From NCBI GenBank assembly GCA_009746045.1, contig RPFO01000436.1, positions 821,127 to 883,126 on the forward strand: a stretch of 62,000 bases of DNA, written 5' to 3'. Positions 15,500 to 25,946 of the stretch are shown here, in pieces. Numbering within the stretch: position 1 is the first letter of the stretch; every line of letters begins with the position of its first letter. This DNA is from Mesostigma viride. Its lineage: Eukaryota; Streptophyta; Mesostigmatophyceae; Mesostigmatales; Mesostigmataceae. The notes under the pieces are model-generated. The model searched no databases. It saw only the letters and a program-made list of their open reading frames with translations, and was not told the DNA's origin. A program made the position numbers and the translations under genes.

Positions 15500-16477
15500 A
15501 TGGCTCCCGCTACCAGGTCCTCTGTTCGCCTCAACAACACCCCGCTGTTCCCTCTCTCCTTGGCAGCCATATCCAAGCGAAAGAAGCACGCCTGCAAGAA
15601 GCCTGTCCTCGTGGAGCACAGCGACGAGTCGAACCCCGTCAAGGACTCCGCTTTCGACTTGGTGAGGCCGCGTATCTGCGACACCTGTTTCCACACGCCG
15701 ACGGACTTTTTCTACCTCTTCAAAAACGACCAAGGCTCCGTCGAGTGCAAGTGCGATGGCTGCGTCAAGGCCATCCCTCAAATCGCCGACTTCGTGCACA
15801 AGTATTCGGATTCGCTCATGCGCTACCGAGTCCCTGAGCAAGATACGCCACCTCGCCGCTCCTATTCGTGCGTGGAGTGCATGTCGTACGTCACTGGAGC
15901 TGCCTTCGTCCACGATACGCCTGCAACGCAGCACATGCGCAACAAGACCACTCTGTGCGAGCCCTGCTACCAAAAGAAGGTCGTGATCGCAATTCGCAAG
16001 TTGAAGGTGGCCGACAACGAAGTCAGAACAGAAAAGGAGAACGAGCTCGTGCAGAGTTTCGTGAGGGACTGGAAGATGGACACGCAGGCCGGGGAGCAAG
16101 GGACTTCTCTCTACCTGCAGAACTCGAACGTTGCGAGCTGTTGGCCCCCGAAGGAGTGCTCCACCTGCACGGTGAGGTTCTTGCACGACGTCATGTCTGC
16201 CTATATTGTCCCGGACCAGTTCTCGGACCAGATCCGCGTCCGCTGCCACAATTGCGCAAGGAACGCGCCCTTCAAGGCGAAGATCCTCTTGGAGGGGTAC
16301 AGCCAAGACAACGGCTTGAAGAAGCTCCTGGAAAAACCCAAAGACCAGAGGGACGAGTTTGTCCCCTTCGGAGTCAACTTGCAGCCCATGAACAGAGCCG
16401 AGGAGAAGCAGTTCCTCCGCGGCGTGCTTGACCTTCTCGTGACTGAGGGAATTCCTACGCTCTTCGGGCGCAAGTGA
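15500..16477 (+). CDS. Protein with three paired-Cys (zinc-ribbon-like) motifs
   Basis: Encodes 325 residues from the ATG at 15500 (MAPATRSSVRLNNTP); earlier in-frame codons lie in the leader. It has a basic Lys-rich N-terminus, then CDTC...CKC-x2-C, CVEC...CEPC and CSTC...CHNC, that is three pairs of C-x2-C knuckles spread over residues of about 57-255, each able to make a four-Cys zinc site. A charged helical C-terminus follows. Multiple treble-clef or ribbon sites are typical of nucleic-acid or protein-binding adaptors. No family is recognised. The same zinc-rich theme and promoter type link it to the gene at 9589. Confidence 0.65.
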   Translation: MAPATRSSVRLNNTPLFPLSLAAISKRKKHACKKPVLVEHSDESNPVKDSAFDLVRPRICDTCFHTPTDFFYLFKNDQGSVECKCDGCVKAIPQIADFVHKYSDSLMRYRVPEQDTPPRRSYSCVECMSYVTGAAFVHDTPATQHMRNKTTLCEPCYQKKVVIAIRKLKVADNEVRTEKENELVQSFVRDWKMDTQAGEQGTSLYLQNSNVASCWPPKECSTCTVRFLHDVMSAYIVPDQFSDQIRVRCHNCARNAPFKAKILLEGYSQDNGLKKLLEKPKDQRDEFVPFGVNLQPMNRAEEKQFLRGVLDLLVTEGIPTLFGRK

Positions 16478-16532
16478 TGCAGTATAGGAAACACGATTGA
16501 GTGATATTATTTATTTTTATAATGAAAAGACC

Positions 16533-16736
16533 ATGATCATTGTGTCCATCATCAAAGCATTATTGCTGTACTATCTCATATGCGTGAACATCGCCTTAGC
16601 ACACGACCACTTGTACGCGGAACACACGCGCAAATCGTTTGAATTCGCCACCTTATCACTGCGTCTTAAACTAATGCTATTAATCCCCATCCTAATTCCG
16701 GGCATGGTCCTATTCGGGGGGCCTTGGAGGCGCTAA
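16533..16736 (+). CDS. Small membrane protein (two hydrophobic segments)
   Basis: Encodes 67 residues from the ATG at 16533. Residues 2-24 are hydrophobic (IIVSIIKALLLYYLICVNIALA), a signal anchor or signal peptide. A short polar His/Arg segment follows, then a second hydrophobic stretch around residues 45-60 (LMLLIPILIPGMVLF). It begins 55 nt after the stop of the previous gene. Small and without relatives I know, so chance coding cannot be excluded. Confidence 0.4.
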   Translation: MIIVSIIKALLLYYLICVNIALAHDHLYAEHTRKSFEFATLSLRLKLMLLIPILIPGMVLFGGPWRR

Positions 16737-16841
16737 CCCCCCACCCGCTGGGAGACCACGGGACTTAGCCGATTTTCACAAGTCGCGCAACCCGGGAAAA
16801 CGGGTCACTTTCGCGGAGCGTAGTAGAGGCCATAAAGGGAA

Positions 16842-19106
16842 ATGTCACAACAAGGTGGCCGGGTGCAACCTGGTGTGAAGGGCTTTCAACGCATAACAGC
16901 AAGCGTACCTCACGGGGTTACAAATCATGGCAGGACGATGAAGCGTCTGAATGACGGTCTTGCCATCAGGCAGGCAGAGATAGGAAGGCTGAAGGAGCAG
17001 AATGATGTATTGGTACGCAGAGTGCAGGAGCTAGAGGCATTGGTAGAGGAGTTGAGGGAGGTCAAGCAGGCCAAGCGGTACGCTGCTGAGGCACGAGTGG
17101 AGGTGGGCAGGGCACCGAAGGGCAGGACCTTGGGTTGCAGCAATCCACGGGTTGTGGGTGGGAAGGCAGATCCCAAGAAGAGGGAGTATGATTTCAGTGA
17201 GAGGGTGGCCAACTGGCTAGAAGAGACCTTTGCAGTAGAGGTGGCAGGTGATGTCATCCCATCATACCTGGCCCACAACCCTGAAGTGCTAGAAGCATAC
17301 ATCAGGGATAGCGGCATGCTTGAGAAACTGCATGAGGATGTGGTAGGGGAGGTTGAGGCGGCATGGGACCTGGTCCTTGCCATAGCCTTGAAGCTCAGGA
17401 TGGGGATTAGCTATGACAAGTACAACACATTAAGGCAGCTGCTTAGTTGCATGTTTGATGAGGCCACCCAGTCGTACCTGCCTAGGACCACGAGCGCAGG
17501 GGCCAACTTCCCAAAGCTGCCCGCCAAGCACAAGATAGCAGAGGAGATGAAAAACATGCTAGAAGAGATGGGCATCGAGCAGAGTGAGGACAGCACGTTG
17601 GTCACAAGCAGCTTGCTGGCAGCCTTGATGCAAGACCTGCGTGCCGACCCGAGCGGGTTCAAGGGTAGGCAAAAGCTTCTTTACCAGATCTTGGGAGATG
17701 GGGCCAAGATGGCCCGGGGCTTCAAGGCACTGAGCATCGCTGGCCGCCTCATGCGCCATCAGGGCCAGCCGGGCAGTGAGGTATGTATGCACCAATCCCC
17801 TAGCAAGCTGCAGGAGCTCGTCATGTCCAAGGGGCGTGATGATGACTACAACATCCTTGGTGAGGTCACGGAACGATTGGTGAGGGAGCTGGAGGAAATC
17901 AGGCAGGCAGGGGGGGTGGTGGAGGGCAGCCTGAGGCGTGAGTTGGAGGTGGCATTGGGGGGGGACCTGGCGTGGCTGCACGCCGTGCTGGGGTTGGTGG
18001 GGTGCTCAGGTACCTACCCCTGCCCCTGGTGCCACATGAGCAAGGGCCAGCTCCACGAGGGGACGCTGGGACGCGTGGTGCACGACCTGAGGACGCTAGA
18101 GGACATGCGGAAGATGGCACACGCGTATGGTGAGTTCCCATATGACTGCCCTGCGTGTGGTGCTCACTTCCACGATGAGGATGACCAGGATGAGAGTGCG
18201 CCCAGGAACCCCACACAGAGTGCGGCCTTTGCTAGGGCCCACTATGGGCAGTTCTTTGGCAGGCCACCCATCTTCAACGTCCCCCTCACCCACGTCATCC
18301 TCTGCATGCTGCACATGGAGCTCAACATGGTGACAACATGGCTGCAGAGGGTAGTGCTAGACCACCTGCTGGCCAAGGATGAGGACACTCTCTTGCACGT
18401 GCTGAAGGATAAGGTGCATTGTGCAGTCAAGAAAGAGCAGGTGAAGGCACGCAAGAAGACGCAGGGGAAGGGGGACTTGAGTGAGAGGGTGACGATCATC
18501 GGTAGGGAAGCCCACAGCGTGCTCAACAGTGGCGACATGCTGCTGGACATCGTGTTCCCACCAGGGCACAACATGCGCCCTGTCATGCAGGGCTCCCTAG
18601 ACGCCCTGAGAGGGTTCTGGAAGGAGGTAGCCAGGCCATTTGAGGATGATGGGGTAGAGGGCAGCCCAGTCAGGCAGGGTGTGGCAGACAGGGTCAAGGC
18701 AGCTGCCATCAAGGCGTCAGATGCCCTAGTCAAAGCCACGGCAGCTGAGAACCTCACCCTCTACTACCACATTGCGGTAGACCACCTGCCAACTGCCATC
18801 CTCAAGTGGGGTAACCTACAGTTCTTCTCTGGCCAGGCATTAGAGCACACGCATGCACTGAAGAAGGGGGTGATGAGAACCCAGACCAACCGTCGCACCC
18901 ACCCCTCCACCTGCCCCAAGGGTGAGGCCAAGCGTGCCATGGGGGTAGGGGTGCTGCAGCAGGTCACCAACGTCAGGGTGCTCCACAAGCTGGTAGATGA
19001 GAGCCTTGGGGGCAGGCCCTTGTCACAGGCAGAGAAGAAGAAAAGGAAAAGGATGCAGCAGGGCCGTGAGAATGTGCCTCCGGGTGTGGCATTGGCCATT
19101 AGCTAG
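16842..19106 (+). CDS. DDE-type transposase-like protein with paired-Cys insert
   Basis: An intact intronless frame of 754 residues. Residues 40-80 form a coiled coil. Candidate catalytic acids are D286 (LGDGAKM), D375 (LGGDLAW) and E668 (ALEHTHALKK). Between the second and third acids lie C394-x2-C397 (YPCPWCH), C436-x2-C439 with H442 and H444, and a His-rich LCMLHMELNM. D, then GGD, then CPWC, then HMExN, then a late E is the order seen in several eukaryotic cut-and-paste transposases that insert a zinc-binding region into the RNase H fold (RAG1/Transib- and CACTA-like groups). I cannot place it more closely. No terminal inverted repeats or target duplication were found by eye. It may be a live transposase, or a domesticated copy inserted near the end of the virus-like block. 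Confidence 0.55.
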   Translation: MSQQGGRVQPGVKGFQRITASVPHGVTNHGRTMKRLNDGLAIRQAEIGRLKEQNDVLVRRVQELEALVEELREVKQAKRYAAEARVEVGRAPKGRTLGCSNPRVVGGKADPKKREYDFSERVANWLEETFAVEVAGDVIPSYLAHNPEVLEAYIRDSGMLEKLHEDVVGEVEAAWDLVLAIALKLRMGISYDKYNTLRQLLSCMFDEATQSYLPRTTSAGANFPKLPAKHKIAEEMKNMLEEMGIEQSEDSTLVTSSLLAALMQDLRADPSGFKGRQKLLYQILGDGAKMARGFKALSIAGRLMRHQGQPGSEVCMHQSPSKLQELVMSKGRDDDYNILGEVTERLVRELEEIRQAGGVVEGSLRRELEVALGGDLAWLHAVLGLVGCSGTYPCPWCHMSKGQLHEGTLGRVVHDLRTLEDMRKMAHAYGEFPYDCPACGAHFHDEDDQDESAPRNPTQSAAFARAHYGQFFGRPPIFNVPLTHVILCMLHMELNMVTTWLQRVVLDHLLAKDEDTLLHVLKDKVHCAVKKEQVKARKKTQGKGDLSERVTIIGREAHSVLNSGDMLLDIVFPPGHNMRPVMQGSLDALRGFWKEVARPFEDDGVEGSPVRQGVADRVKAAAIKASDALVKATAAENLTLYYHIAVDHLPTAILKWGNLQFFSGQALEHTHALKKGVMRTQTNRRTHPSTCPKGEAKRAMGVGVLQQVTNVRVLHKLVDESLGGRPLSQAEKKKRKRMQQGRENVPPGVALAIS

Positions 19107-19257
19107 CTGGCTATAGGTGTGTTATTCATGCATTGTATTATGGGCGTGTGCCCCCAATTATGCATTCCTGCATTGTAAATATGATGCATAATGTAATGAT
19201 GTGTTGTTTTGGAACCTTACACCAACCCCTACACCAAAGTGGATGATTGCTCTGGAC

Positions 19258-19632
19258 ATGCGTGATAAAACCCTTGGAAAACCATGAAAAACTGCATTTT
19301 GGGGTATTTATGCTGGCATTTGTCACCACTGATTTGTCATCCAACCAGCCTGAAACTTTGTGGGCATGCTGCATGGGATGTGTTTAGAACATGTGCAAAG
19401 TTACAGGCCCAACTGAGTTCATTTGGTGTCATTATGTATGCATATGTGTGATAAAACCCTTAAAAAACCATGAAAAACTGCATTTTTTGGGTATTTATGC
19501 TAGCATTTGTCACCAATTTGTCATCCAACCAGCCTGAAACTTTGTGGGCATGCTGCATGGGATGTGTTTAGAACATGTGCAAAGTTCCAGGCCCAACTGA
19601 GTTCATTTGATGTCATTATATATGCATACATG
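19258..19632 (+). repeat. Two tandem copies of a ~189-bp unit
   Basis: The unit starts GTGATAAAACCCTT and includes CATGAAAAACTGCATTTT, CATCCAACCAGCC and GGGATGTGTTTAGAACATG. The second copy differs by small changes. It lies just after the transposase-like gene and could be part of that element's 3' non-coding region. No gene is seen here. Confidence 0.75.
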
Positions 19633-19681
19633 CCAGAAAGTGCTGAAAATACGGTTTTTTTTGCTAGCAAATGTCACCATG

Positions 19682-20056
19682 TTACCATGCTGCCAACTCC
19701 CAAAATTTTTTTTGACCACATGGCATCATAAGATATCTGATAAGGAACCTTGGTGCCAAGTTTGAGGTCAAACTGACCATTATTCCATCTCCAAATATTT
19801 TCCAGGGGAAGAAAATGGGTTTTCGGATTGATGTGCTTTGCGAGAAGCTATACTCTGCGACAGCGTCCCCTGGCGACGACATATACGCATATGCGTTCTC
19901 AGCTACTATATTCATTAATTCCCATGGCAGCCGTCTTGTGAGGGGTCCGACGTATCTTTGCTGCCAGAGATTCTTCTGCGAATGCGGTTGCCGTTGTGCG
20001 CTTTGCCACCCAGCGTGCTTCCCATGCAGGCCCGCGCGTCCTCCATCGATACACAA
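19682..20056 (-). pseudogene. Possible relic of an F-box-like frame
   Basis: An open frame of 124 codons includes GPLTRRLPWELMNIVAENAYAYMSS, reminiscent of the first helix of the F-box genes at the left end (LPxEVLxxIVxE). It has no zinc-knuckle and no convincing start. If real, the virus-like block extends past the transposase gene to about 20.5 kb and the transposon sits inside it. Weak evidence. Confidence 0.25.
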
Positions 20057-20159
20057 CAGAGGCTGTCCTGACTGCGAAAGACTTAATTACCAATGTCTTC
20101 ATCGTCAATTAACGCGTCTTCTACGTCTTCCACAGTGTGCATGCGTATAGCTAGCCAGC

Positions 20160-20490
20160 TATGTCGCGGTTTACGATCCAGTTAAAGATAACGGCCCCGT
20201 AACCAGCCCAGTACCTAATATTGGGGCAGCTATAGCGCCGTACCCACTACCTGACCCGTCCCGTATACCCCAACGTAACCTGAACCAAAGGCCGTTCACG
20301 CCCCCGTAAACATAACCGGCCCAGTTACTGGGCCGTACCGAATCTCGGGGCCAATATTCCGAATGGTACCGTAACCGGTCCGGTAACCCAAACCGCCAAC
20401 GAATACGGACCCGTAACCTGGCCCGTCAAAGTTACCGGGCAGATTACGGGGGCGTCGAAGTTACCGGACAGGTTACGGGGGCTTCAAATT
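20160..20490. promoter_or_regulatory. GTAACC-rich intergenic stretch
   Basis: At least ten copies of GTAACC/GGTTAC variants (CCCGTAACC, GTAACCGG, AGTTACCGG, GATTACGGGG) occur in about 330 bp. The same core dominates the promoter regions before 9589, 14233 and 15500. No gene is evident, so this may be a relic promoter region of the same system. Confidence 0.4.
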
Positions 20491-20860
20491 AACTCCTAGT
20501 GTTGGGGCCATGGGGCCCCTGACCTCCGCCTTCTTCACGGAGTGTTGCTGGCTCCGGGAGGACCGGCTGGACCTGGAGGGCCAGCGGGCCCCATGGTCGG
20601 CGCGGACCTGGACGTCATATATTGGCGTCAGCGCTTGTCGGTGGCGCTGACTCGGGCCATGGCTGACATCACGCTCCGCCGTACGCGGGCTGATTTTGCG
20701 GTGTAGCAGGGCTATTAGGTTCCTCCCGTTAGGAGTTTCCATTGGTCTTATCGTAGTATAGAGCTTTGACATGGCTCTGTACATAGGTTTATAGCTGGGC
20801 GTTTGCTTTGGTTTGATTGAGTGATTTCACTCTGCTGTAAGTAATTATATATTTAATATA
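20490..20860 (+). mobile_element. 5'-truncated retroposon copy (family with end CTCTGCTGTAAGTAATTATAT)
   Basis: Nearly identical, in opposite orientation, to segments at 46690-46765, 46775-47095 and 47110-47245. All copies share one end (ACTCTGCTGTAAGTAATTATA followed by an AT-rich tail) and differ at the other, the signature of 5'-truncated insertion by target-primed reverse transcription. No protein-coding capacity is evident. Confidence 0.65.
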
Positions 20861-22041
20861 TATTCCACAGTTAAAACTGGATCCATAGCACACGCCGAGT
20901 ATACCAACACGTGCGAGGGGTAGAAAGTGCATATAATTAAATGATCACCGACGGGCAAACACGCTCGGGACGACAATGGCCCTCGCGTGCAGGAACCACG
21001 TGCCGGTCCACTAGCTCTAGTACACAAAGGATAAGGACCACTACTAAAGTACGCAGCGCAGTGCGACTGCACCGGCCCACAGTACTGCATGTACAATTGG
21101 CACGTGACTGAACCAGGTAACAACCGGTCAAAAGGTCCTAACTGCACCTAAGCATAGGAAAGCCAACAGTCGTAACCACAGACTGTTTCGGAATAGCTGA
21201 GACCACTAAGAACGTAAGGTCTCAATTTACGGCGTAACTAAAAAAGTTTGTTACGTGCCTCACGTTAGTACGGCGTAACACCTGACCCCCCCGGCACAAA
21301 GGTAGGGACTCCCTCTCCCTACGTCCAACGAGGAAACAAGGGGTATAATAGGAAAAACCTAACGCACCCGACTATAACCGGCAACACAATCAACTAGCCA
21401 CCCAAGGCTCGATCCCAACGCGATTCAATATGTTAACCGCGAATCCACCACCAAGCGGTGCAGGGCAACCCGTCACAAACAACGGGATCCTTGTCCCCTG
21501 ACTGCCTTGCATAAAGCTTGCCGGAGGGGACGGCACAAGGCAGGTGACAAGCGAAGAAAACAATACTCATGTGCACCAAGTGCTAAGGATGACCAACCAA
21601 CTGGTCAGGCACAGAGGGCAACTCGATCTATATACCGGAGGGACAACACCCTCAGGTCGGTGTACAGCCCTCTATCTATAGTTGGGCACCATCTGTCTGA
21701 TAATAGGTACCACGTGTGGCCATCAGAACATCAAAGTGCGCGCATGGTACCTAGTGAGCCACATCGAATCAGCATTGTCATGACGATCGCGATGACCGTG
21801 AGGAACACACCCACCCACACACCGTCCGGAAACATGCCCAGGAACGCCCAGTAGTACCGGTGCTGCGTGAGGACGACATGCACTGCGGGCCCAGTCGAGG
21901 AAACCACAGGCGAATCAGACGGAGGAACGGCTCCACTGCCAACAATGATGCACAGAGCCCGGAGGAACAGGCGGTGGAGTCGTCATCATGAACATTGCGT
22001 AATACCTTTGGGAAAATATAATATCAGCGTGTGCGTCCTAG
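20861..22041. other. No recognisable feature
   Basis: Mixed-composition sequence with only short open frames on either strand. I see no gene, repeat or structural signal. Confidence 0.5.
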
Positions 22042-22660
22042 AAATTAATTAATTAATTAGACTCGTGCTCCCGTTGGGGAGTCACGGAGCATTAACCCCG
22101 ATGGATGGATGGATGGGTGCAAACATTCCTACCGGTCTAATCTATCTACATTGGCTACATACTACATCTATCTAACAGCATTCTAACTACAACATCTATC
22201 TAGGCAGCCGCTCGCTGCCCTAGGGGGAGCTATCTGGCGTGCCGCCCGCGGGATTGCACACGCGGGCGCTTCCCCACTGGGGGGGGCTCGTTGTCCTCTA
22301 TGACCTGGGCCCACTTGGCCTTGTCCATCATCTTCTTCCAAATCACGAAGAGGCCTAGGCCCCCCATGTCCTCTACTAGCTGTTCTTTGAAGGTGCGGGC
22401 CTTGCGGCGTCTAACATCACTGGGCCCAGCCCACGTCAGGAGGTGCCGGCCAGGCTGGGCTGGTCGCAGACCTGCGGGGGGGCCACGTGAGGTGTCTACC
22501 TGGTTGGTGCGAGCTAGGTGCCCTACTAGCTGCAGGCGGCGTTGCTTAAAGGTGCTGGTGATATAGGTCCTAGAAAGACGAAGCGGTTGTGATATTATCG
22601 GCCGAATTTGGTGCCCAAACGTGGAAGTTATGAGCTCCGCCGTCAGCAAGTGTGCCATGG
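22042..22660 (-). mobile_element. LINE 3' fragment with (TTAA)n tail
   Basis: Read on the minus strand it encodes the end of a non-LTR reverse transcriptase (KQRRLQLVGHLARTNQVDTS ... VIWKKMMDKAKWAQVIEDNE), then a 3' untranslated region with three GGAT/CCAT units, and ends in the sequence complementary to ACTCGTGCTCCCGTTGGGGA followed by (TTAA)n at about 22045-22061. The same 3' end occurs in the other RT-type copies in this window. Confidence 0.75.
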
Positions 22661-24190
22661 CCTACCTCGTGGCTCGTCATCAACCCTGCCGGATGGCCGA
22701 GTGGTATTCCGCCTTGAAGGAGGCGTAGCGGGCGGGGTCGCGGTTGTCGTGAACGCAGGGCTTGCTTGCGCCAGCGAGGTGCCGGAGGGCGGCAGCCGGG
22801 CTGGCCGCCGTCAGCTGGGTGTGGCTGCCAGCCCAGTGAGGTCCAGCGCGTCAACGAGATCAAGTAGCACGTATCCCATTGCTTGTGGTGGGGGTGAGCA
22901 GAGCCACGAAAACTAAGCTAACTCAAATCTAATATAGATAATCTAGTCTAATCAAGTCTACCGTCTATTCAGTAAAGCCAACTGGTACTCAGTAAATTGA
23001 TACCTAAGTACATGCTTACATAGCTGCTCTGCAAGAAAAAACTACTACTTTGTCAATAAAAGGGGGATGCTCCGCACCCCACCCCCGGCCCAGGAGGTCA
23101 ACTGAAGTTCTAAAAAGAAGGGAAAGGAGGACAGGACAATGCCGAGGTAGCCGAGGACCGCCGCTGGAAGACAAGCCAGGCCCGGCCGGGCGCTGCCCGC
23201 CCGAGAGAGCCACACTCAGACAGGGGCAAGGTCCCGCTCAATCGGCGGCGAGCCGGAGAGCGGATTAATTAATTAATTAATAGACACGTGACTGCGTCAC
23301 GTGGGCATAAGTCCTCAGTGGGAGGGGAACATGGGATGGAATGGATGGTGTAAGCTATCTAGGTCCTAGTTACAGGGGTGTGGGAACCGCGGCCCGAATC
23401 GCAATGAATGCCATACGCGGTCACACGCGGAGTGTTTCGTCCAAGCCTGTTTATTTAGGGTTCGTTAGTGGACATATTGGCCGTAACAGTTTGTAGATCG
23501 CGTTTTCCGCGTTTTCCGCGGCCCGGCACTGAACGCAAAGGTTTTCACCTTTGCGGAGTGTCTGATCAGAGTATACTGTCGTCAGATTTGTGTAGCTATA
23601 GTTACGCACCCTTTTTCCAAGGGGTTGGCCTACGTTGCTTTGAATAGCACATTATGTGTAGGTCCGGGCCCGGCGCTGTGGTGTAGCGCCTGCTAGCTAG
23701 CCACGTGGTGGGCTGCCAGCGAGCCACGTGGTGGGCTGACCCTTAGTCTAGGGCATTTTCCAGTGTACGCCCATTCGTAGCTAGTCCGGTGGCTTTCAGT
23801 CAGGTTTACAACACATTCCAGTGTTTTATCATTCGTGGCTAGTCGGGAGAGTGGGTTTCAACCCACTGCTATTCCGAAACAGTCCACAATCGGGAGTGTT
23901 GTTATTGGGCCGCTTGTGGGTCGATCATCTATCTATGCATCATACATGCCCACGTTGTGCATCGCCTTCCAACGTGCACGACGGCGGGCATATAGGTGTT
24001 GGTGTTTTATTTACCTACTCTCTCTCGGCAATGGCATAAAGTGACTCACGTCTACTTTCCGAGGGGGCAACGCCTGCGGACTAGGATTTAACATGGATTC
24101 CGGTTCTGGTCGATGAAAGCTACATGTCAATATCCGGATGCAGAACGCCGTGATATTTGTATGAGTACTCCGTTCCAGGGACACGAGTTC
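22661..24190. other. Non-coding repeats, no convincing gene
   Basis: Includes another (TTAA)n tail at about 23265-23283. A dispersed element at 23497-23570 (GCGTTTTCCGCGG, CGGCACTGAACGCAAA, GGTTTTCACCTTTGCGG) recurs at about 45975-46045 (inverted) and 48420-48500. Also present is a short duplication, CCACGTGGTGGGCTG, near 23700-23740. Open frames are short and unconvincing. Confidence 0.5.
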
Positions 24191-24193
24191 TGA

Positions 24194-25330
24194 TTAGTCC
24201 AGCCGACCATCGTCCACGACATTCAGTCGTGGATCAGGTGTAGGTCTTTCGCAGCCGGCAGTCCGCCGGATGTAAAACGGAGCCCCCACAGACTTGGGGG
24301 TGGTCTCCTTCATCACTACTTGCCATCTATCCTTGCGTACCATCTGCCTCCATATTACAGACAAACCAGGAGGCTGCCCGGGTGTGAGCCCGTCACGTCT
24401 AGTGTAGCACATGTCCATGCCGAGTCTATCACGAAAAGTCCACGGGTGGCGGCCCGGCCTGCACCGCGCGCGGCCTGGGGCACGCCACGTGAGGACATAT
24501 CGCCCAGGCTGGGCGGGCTTGGTGCCAGCTAGTCTATCTGATGTGTCTACCTGATCTGTGCGGGCCAGGTGCCCGGCTAGGCCCAGGCCCCTGTGCCTAA
24601 TAATGTGGGAAACATAGGGCAAATCAGCGTACAAATCCTCATAACTAATGTGCAAACTGAAGGGGATATTAATGGCCCGCTTGCGCAGCATCTTGGTGAC
24701 GTTGCCGTCGAGTCGTTGCTCCAGCTCCTGCGTCAGTGTCCAGGTCTCGGCGCTGTAGGTCAGGATCGTCAGAATGACGACCTTGAAGAGGTCACGCTTG
24801 ACGATCCGGGGTAGGGCGGGGTTGCTCCACCAGCGGCGGTGGTCATGGAGTTGCGCCCACGCCATGCCGATCCGTGTCGTCAGGTCGTCCTCGCAGTCGG
24901 GAAGCCAACTGCCGAGCAGCTTGAAGCGGCCTGAAGTAGGGTAGTTGACCTCGGTGTCGTCTAAGAGGCGGAGTGTGGGTGGGGGCCCTGCCATGCCGAG
25001 GGCCAGGGCCTCCGTTTTGGGGCTGATTTCTAGACCAACCGCCCGAGCCTCGAGCGCCAGGCAGTCCAGCCAAAGTTGGGCAGACTCCGGCTTCTCGATG
25101 AGCGTGATGTCGTTGGCATAAATGAGGTCAGCTAGTAAATTCTGCTTGTTAGTCGGCCCCCCTTCTCCAAGCTCGTTCGTGATCGCTAGGCCAGGGGCAC
25201 GGCCTGCAATGCTAGCAAAGCGAGCACGTGCCTGGCACATAACATAATCCACTACAATAATAAACAGGTTCGGCGACAGGACGCAACCCTGCCAGACGCC
25301 GGTCTGCAGTGGGCATGGCGGGGTAAAGCC
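24194..25330 (-). mobile_element. LINE reverse-transcriptase fragment with altered catalytic motif
   Basis: An open frame encodes the palm motif TGVWQGCVLSPNLFIIVVDYVM, then the active-site box as YANDIT where YADD is expected, then thumb and C-terminal blocks (LDCLALEARAVGLEIS, AETWTLTQELE, GHLARTDQVDTS). Loss of the second catalytic Asp would inactivate polymerase activity. The copy is 5'-truncated near 25330; sequence further upstream in the same frame is unrelated Gly/Pro-rich shadow. No (TTAA)n tail is visible at its 3' end. Confidence 0.75.
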
Positions 25331-25946
25331 GTGTTGAGTGCGGAGAGCAGATGAATCGGAGAAAGAACAAAACGAATCAAAAGGTAAGGAAATGAGGAAA
25401 AACTGAAGTAAAAACAGCAACTCCTCCCCATGGCTCCCTTGCGCCCTGCCGGTCCCCCCCTCCCCACCACCAGGCCGAGGGTAGGGCCCGCCACTCCCCT
25501 GCAGATGCCATACATGCCTGATACCCCACCCGGACCCCCGCGCCCCGCGGCCCCCACCCACCCAGGGGTACGGCCCACCACTCCCTGCGGCAGAGGCAAG
25601 GACACGAGTTGAAAAACAAGGTGGATGCGACGATGGGACATTGGCACACACTGTGGCCCCCCACTGGTATCATGCAGCTGCCATATAAAATAACATACAC
25701 ACAACAACCGGAACCAGCTGGCCGTTTGAATGCGCAGACACTTCTTGACCAAAGGAAAAATAAACCCAAATTCATTTAATTTAAGTCTCCAATTTGTAAA
25801 AAATACACCCAGTCGCATGTAAAACCCAATACGAATCAAGAGTCAAGACCGGGGCGGTGATGGAGCAGCTGGAACCGTGGTGTTGACGCCATGCCACAAA
25901 CTGGGCCGCTCGCTTGGCATATATACATCCGGCCTCTTGGCCAATT

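Noticed and set aside
24194-25651. A functional 485-residue reverse transcriptase.
   Set aside because: The active-site box is YAND rather than YADD, the 5' half is missing, and upstream in-frame sequence is unrelated.
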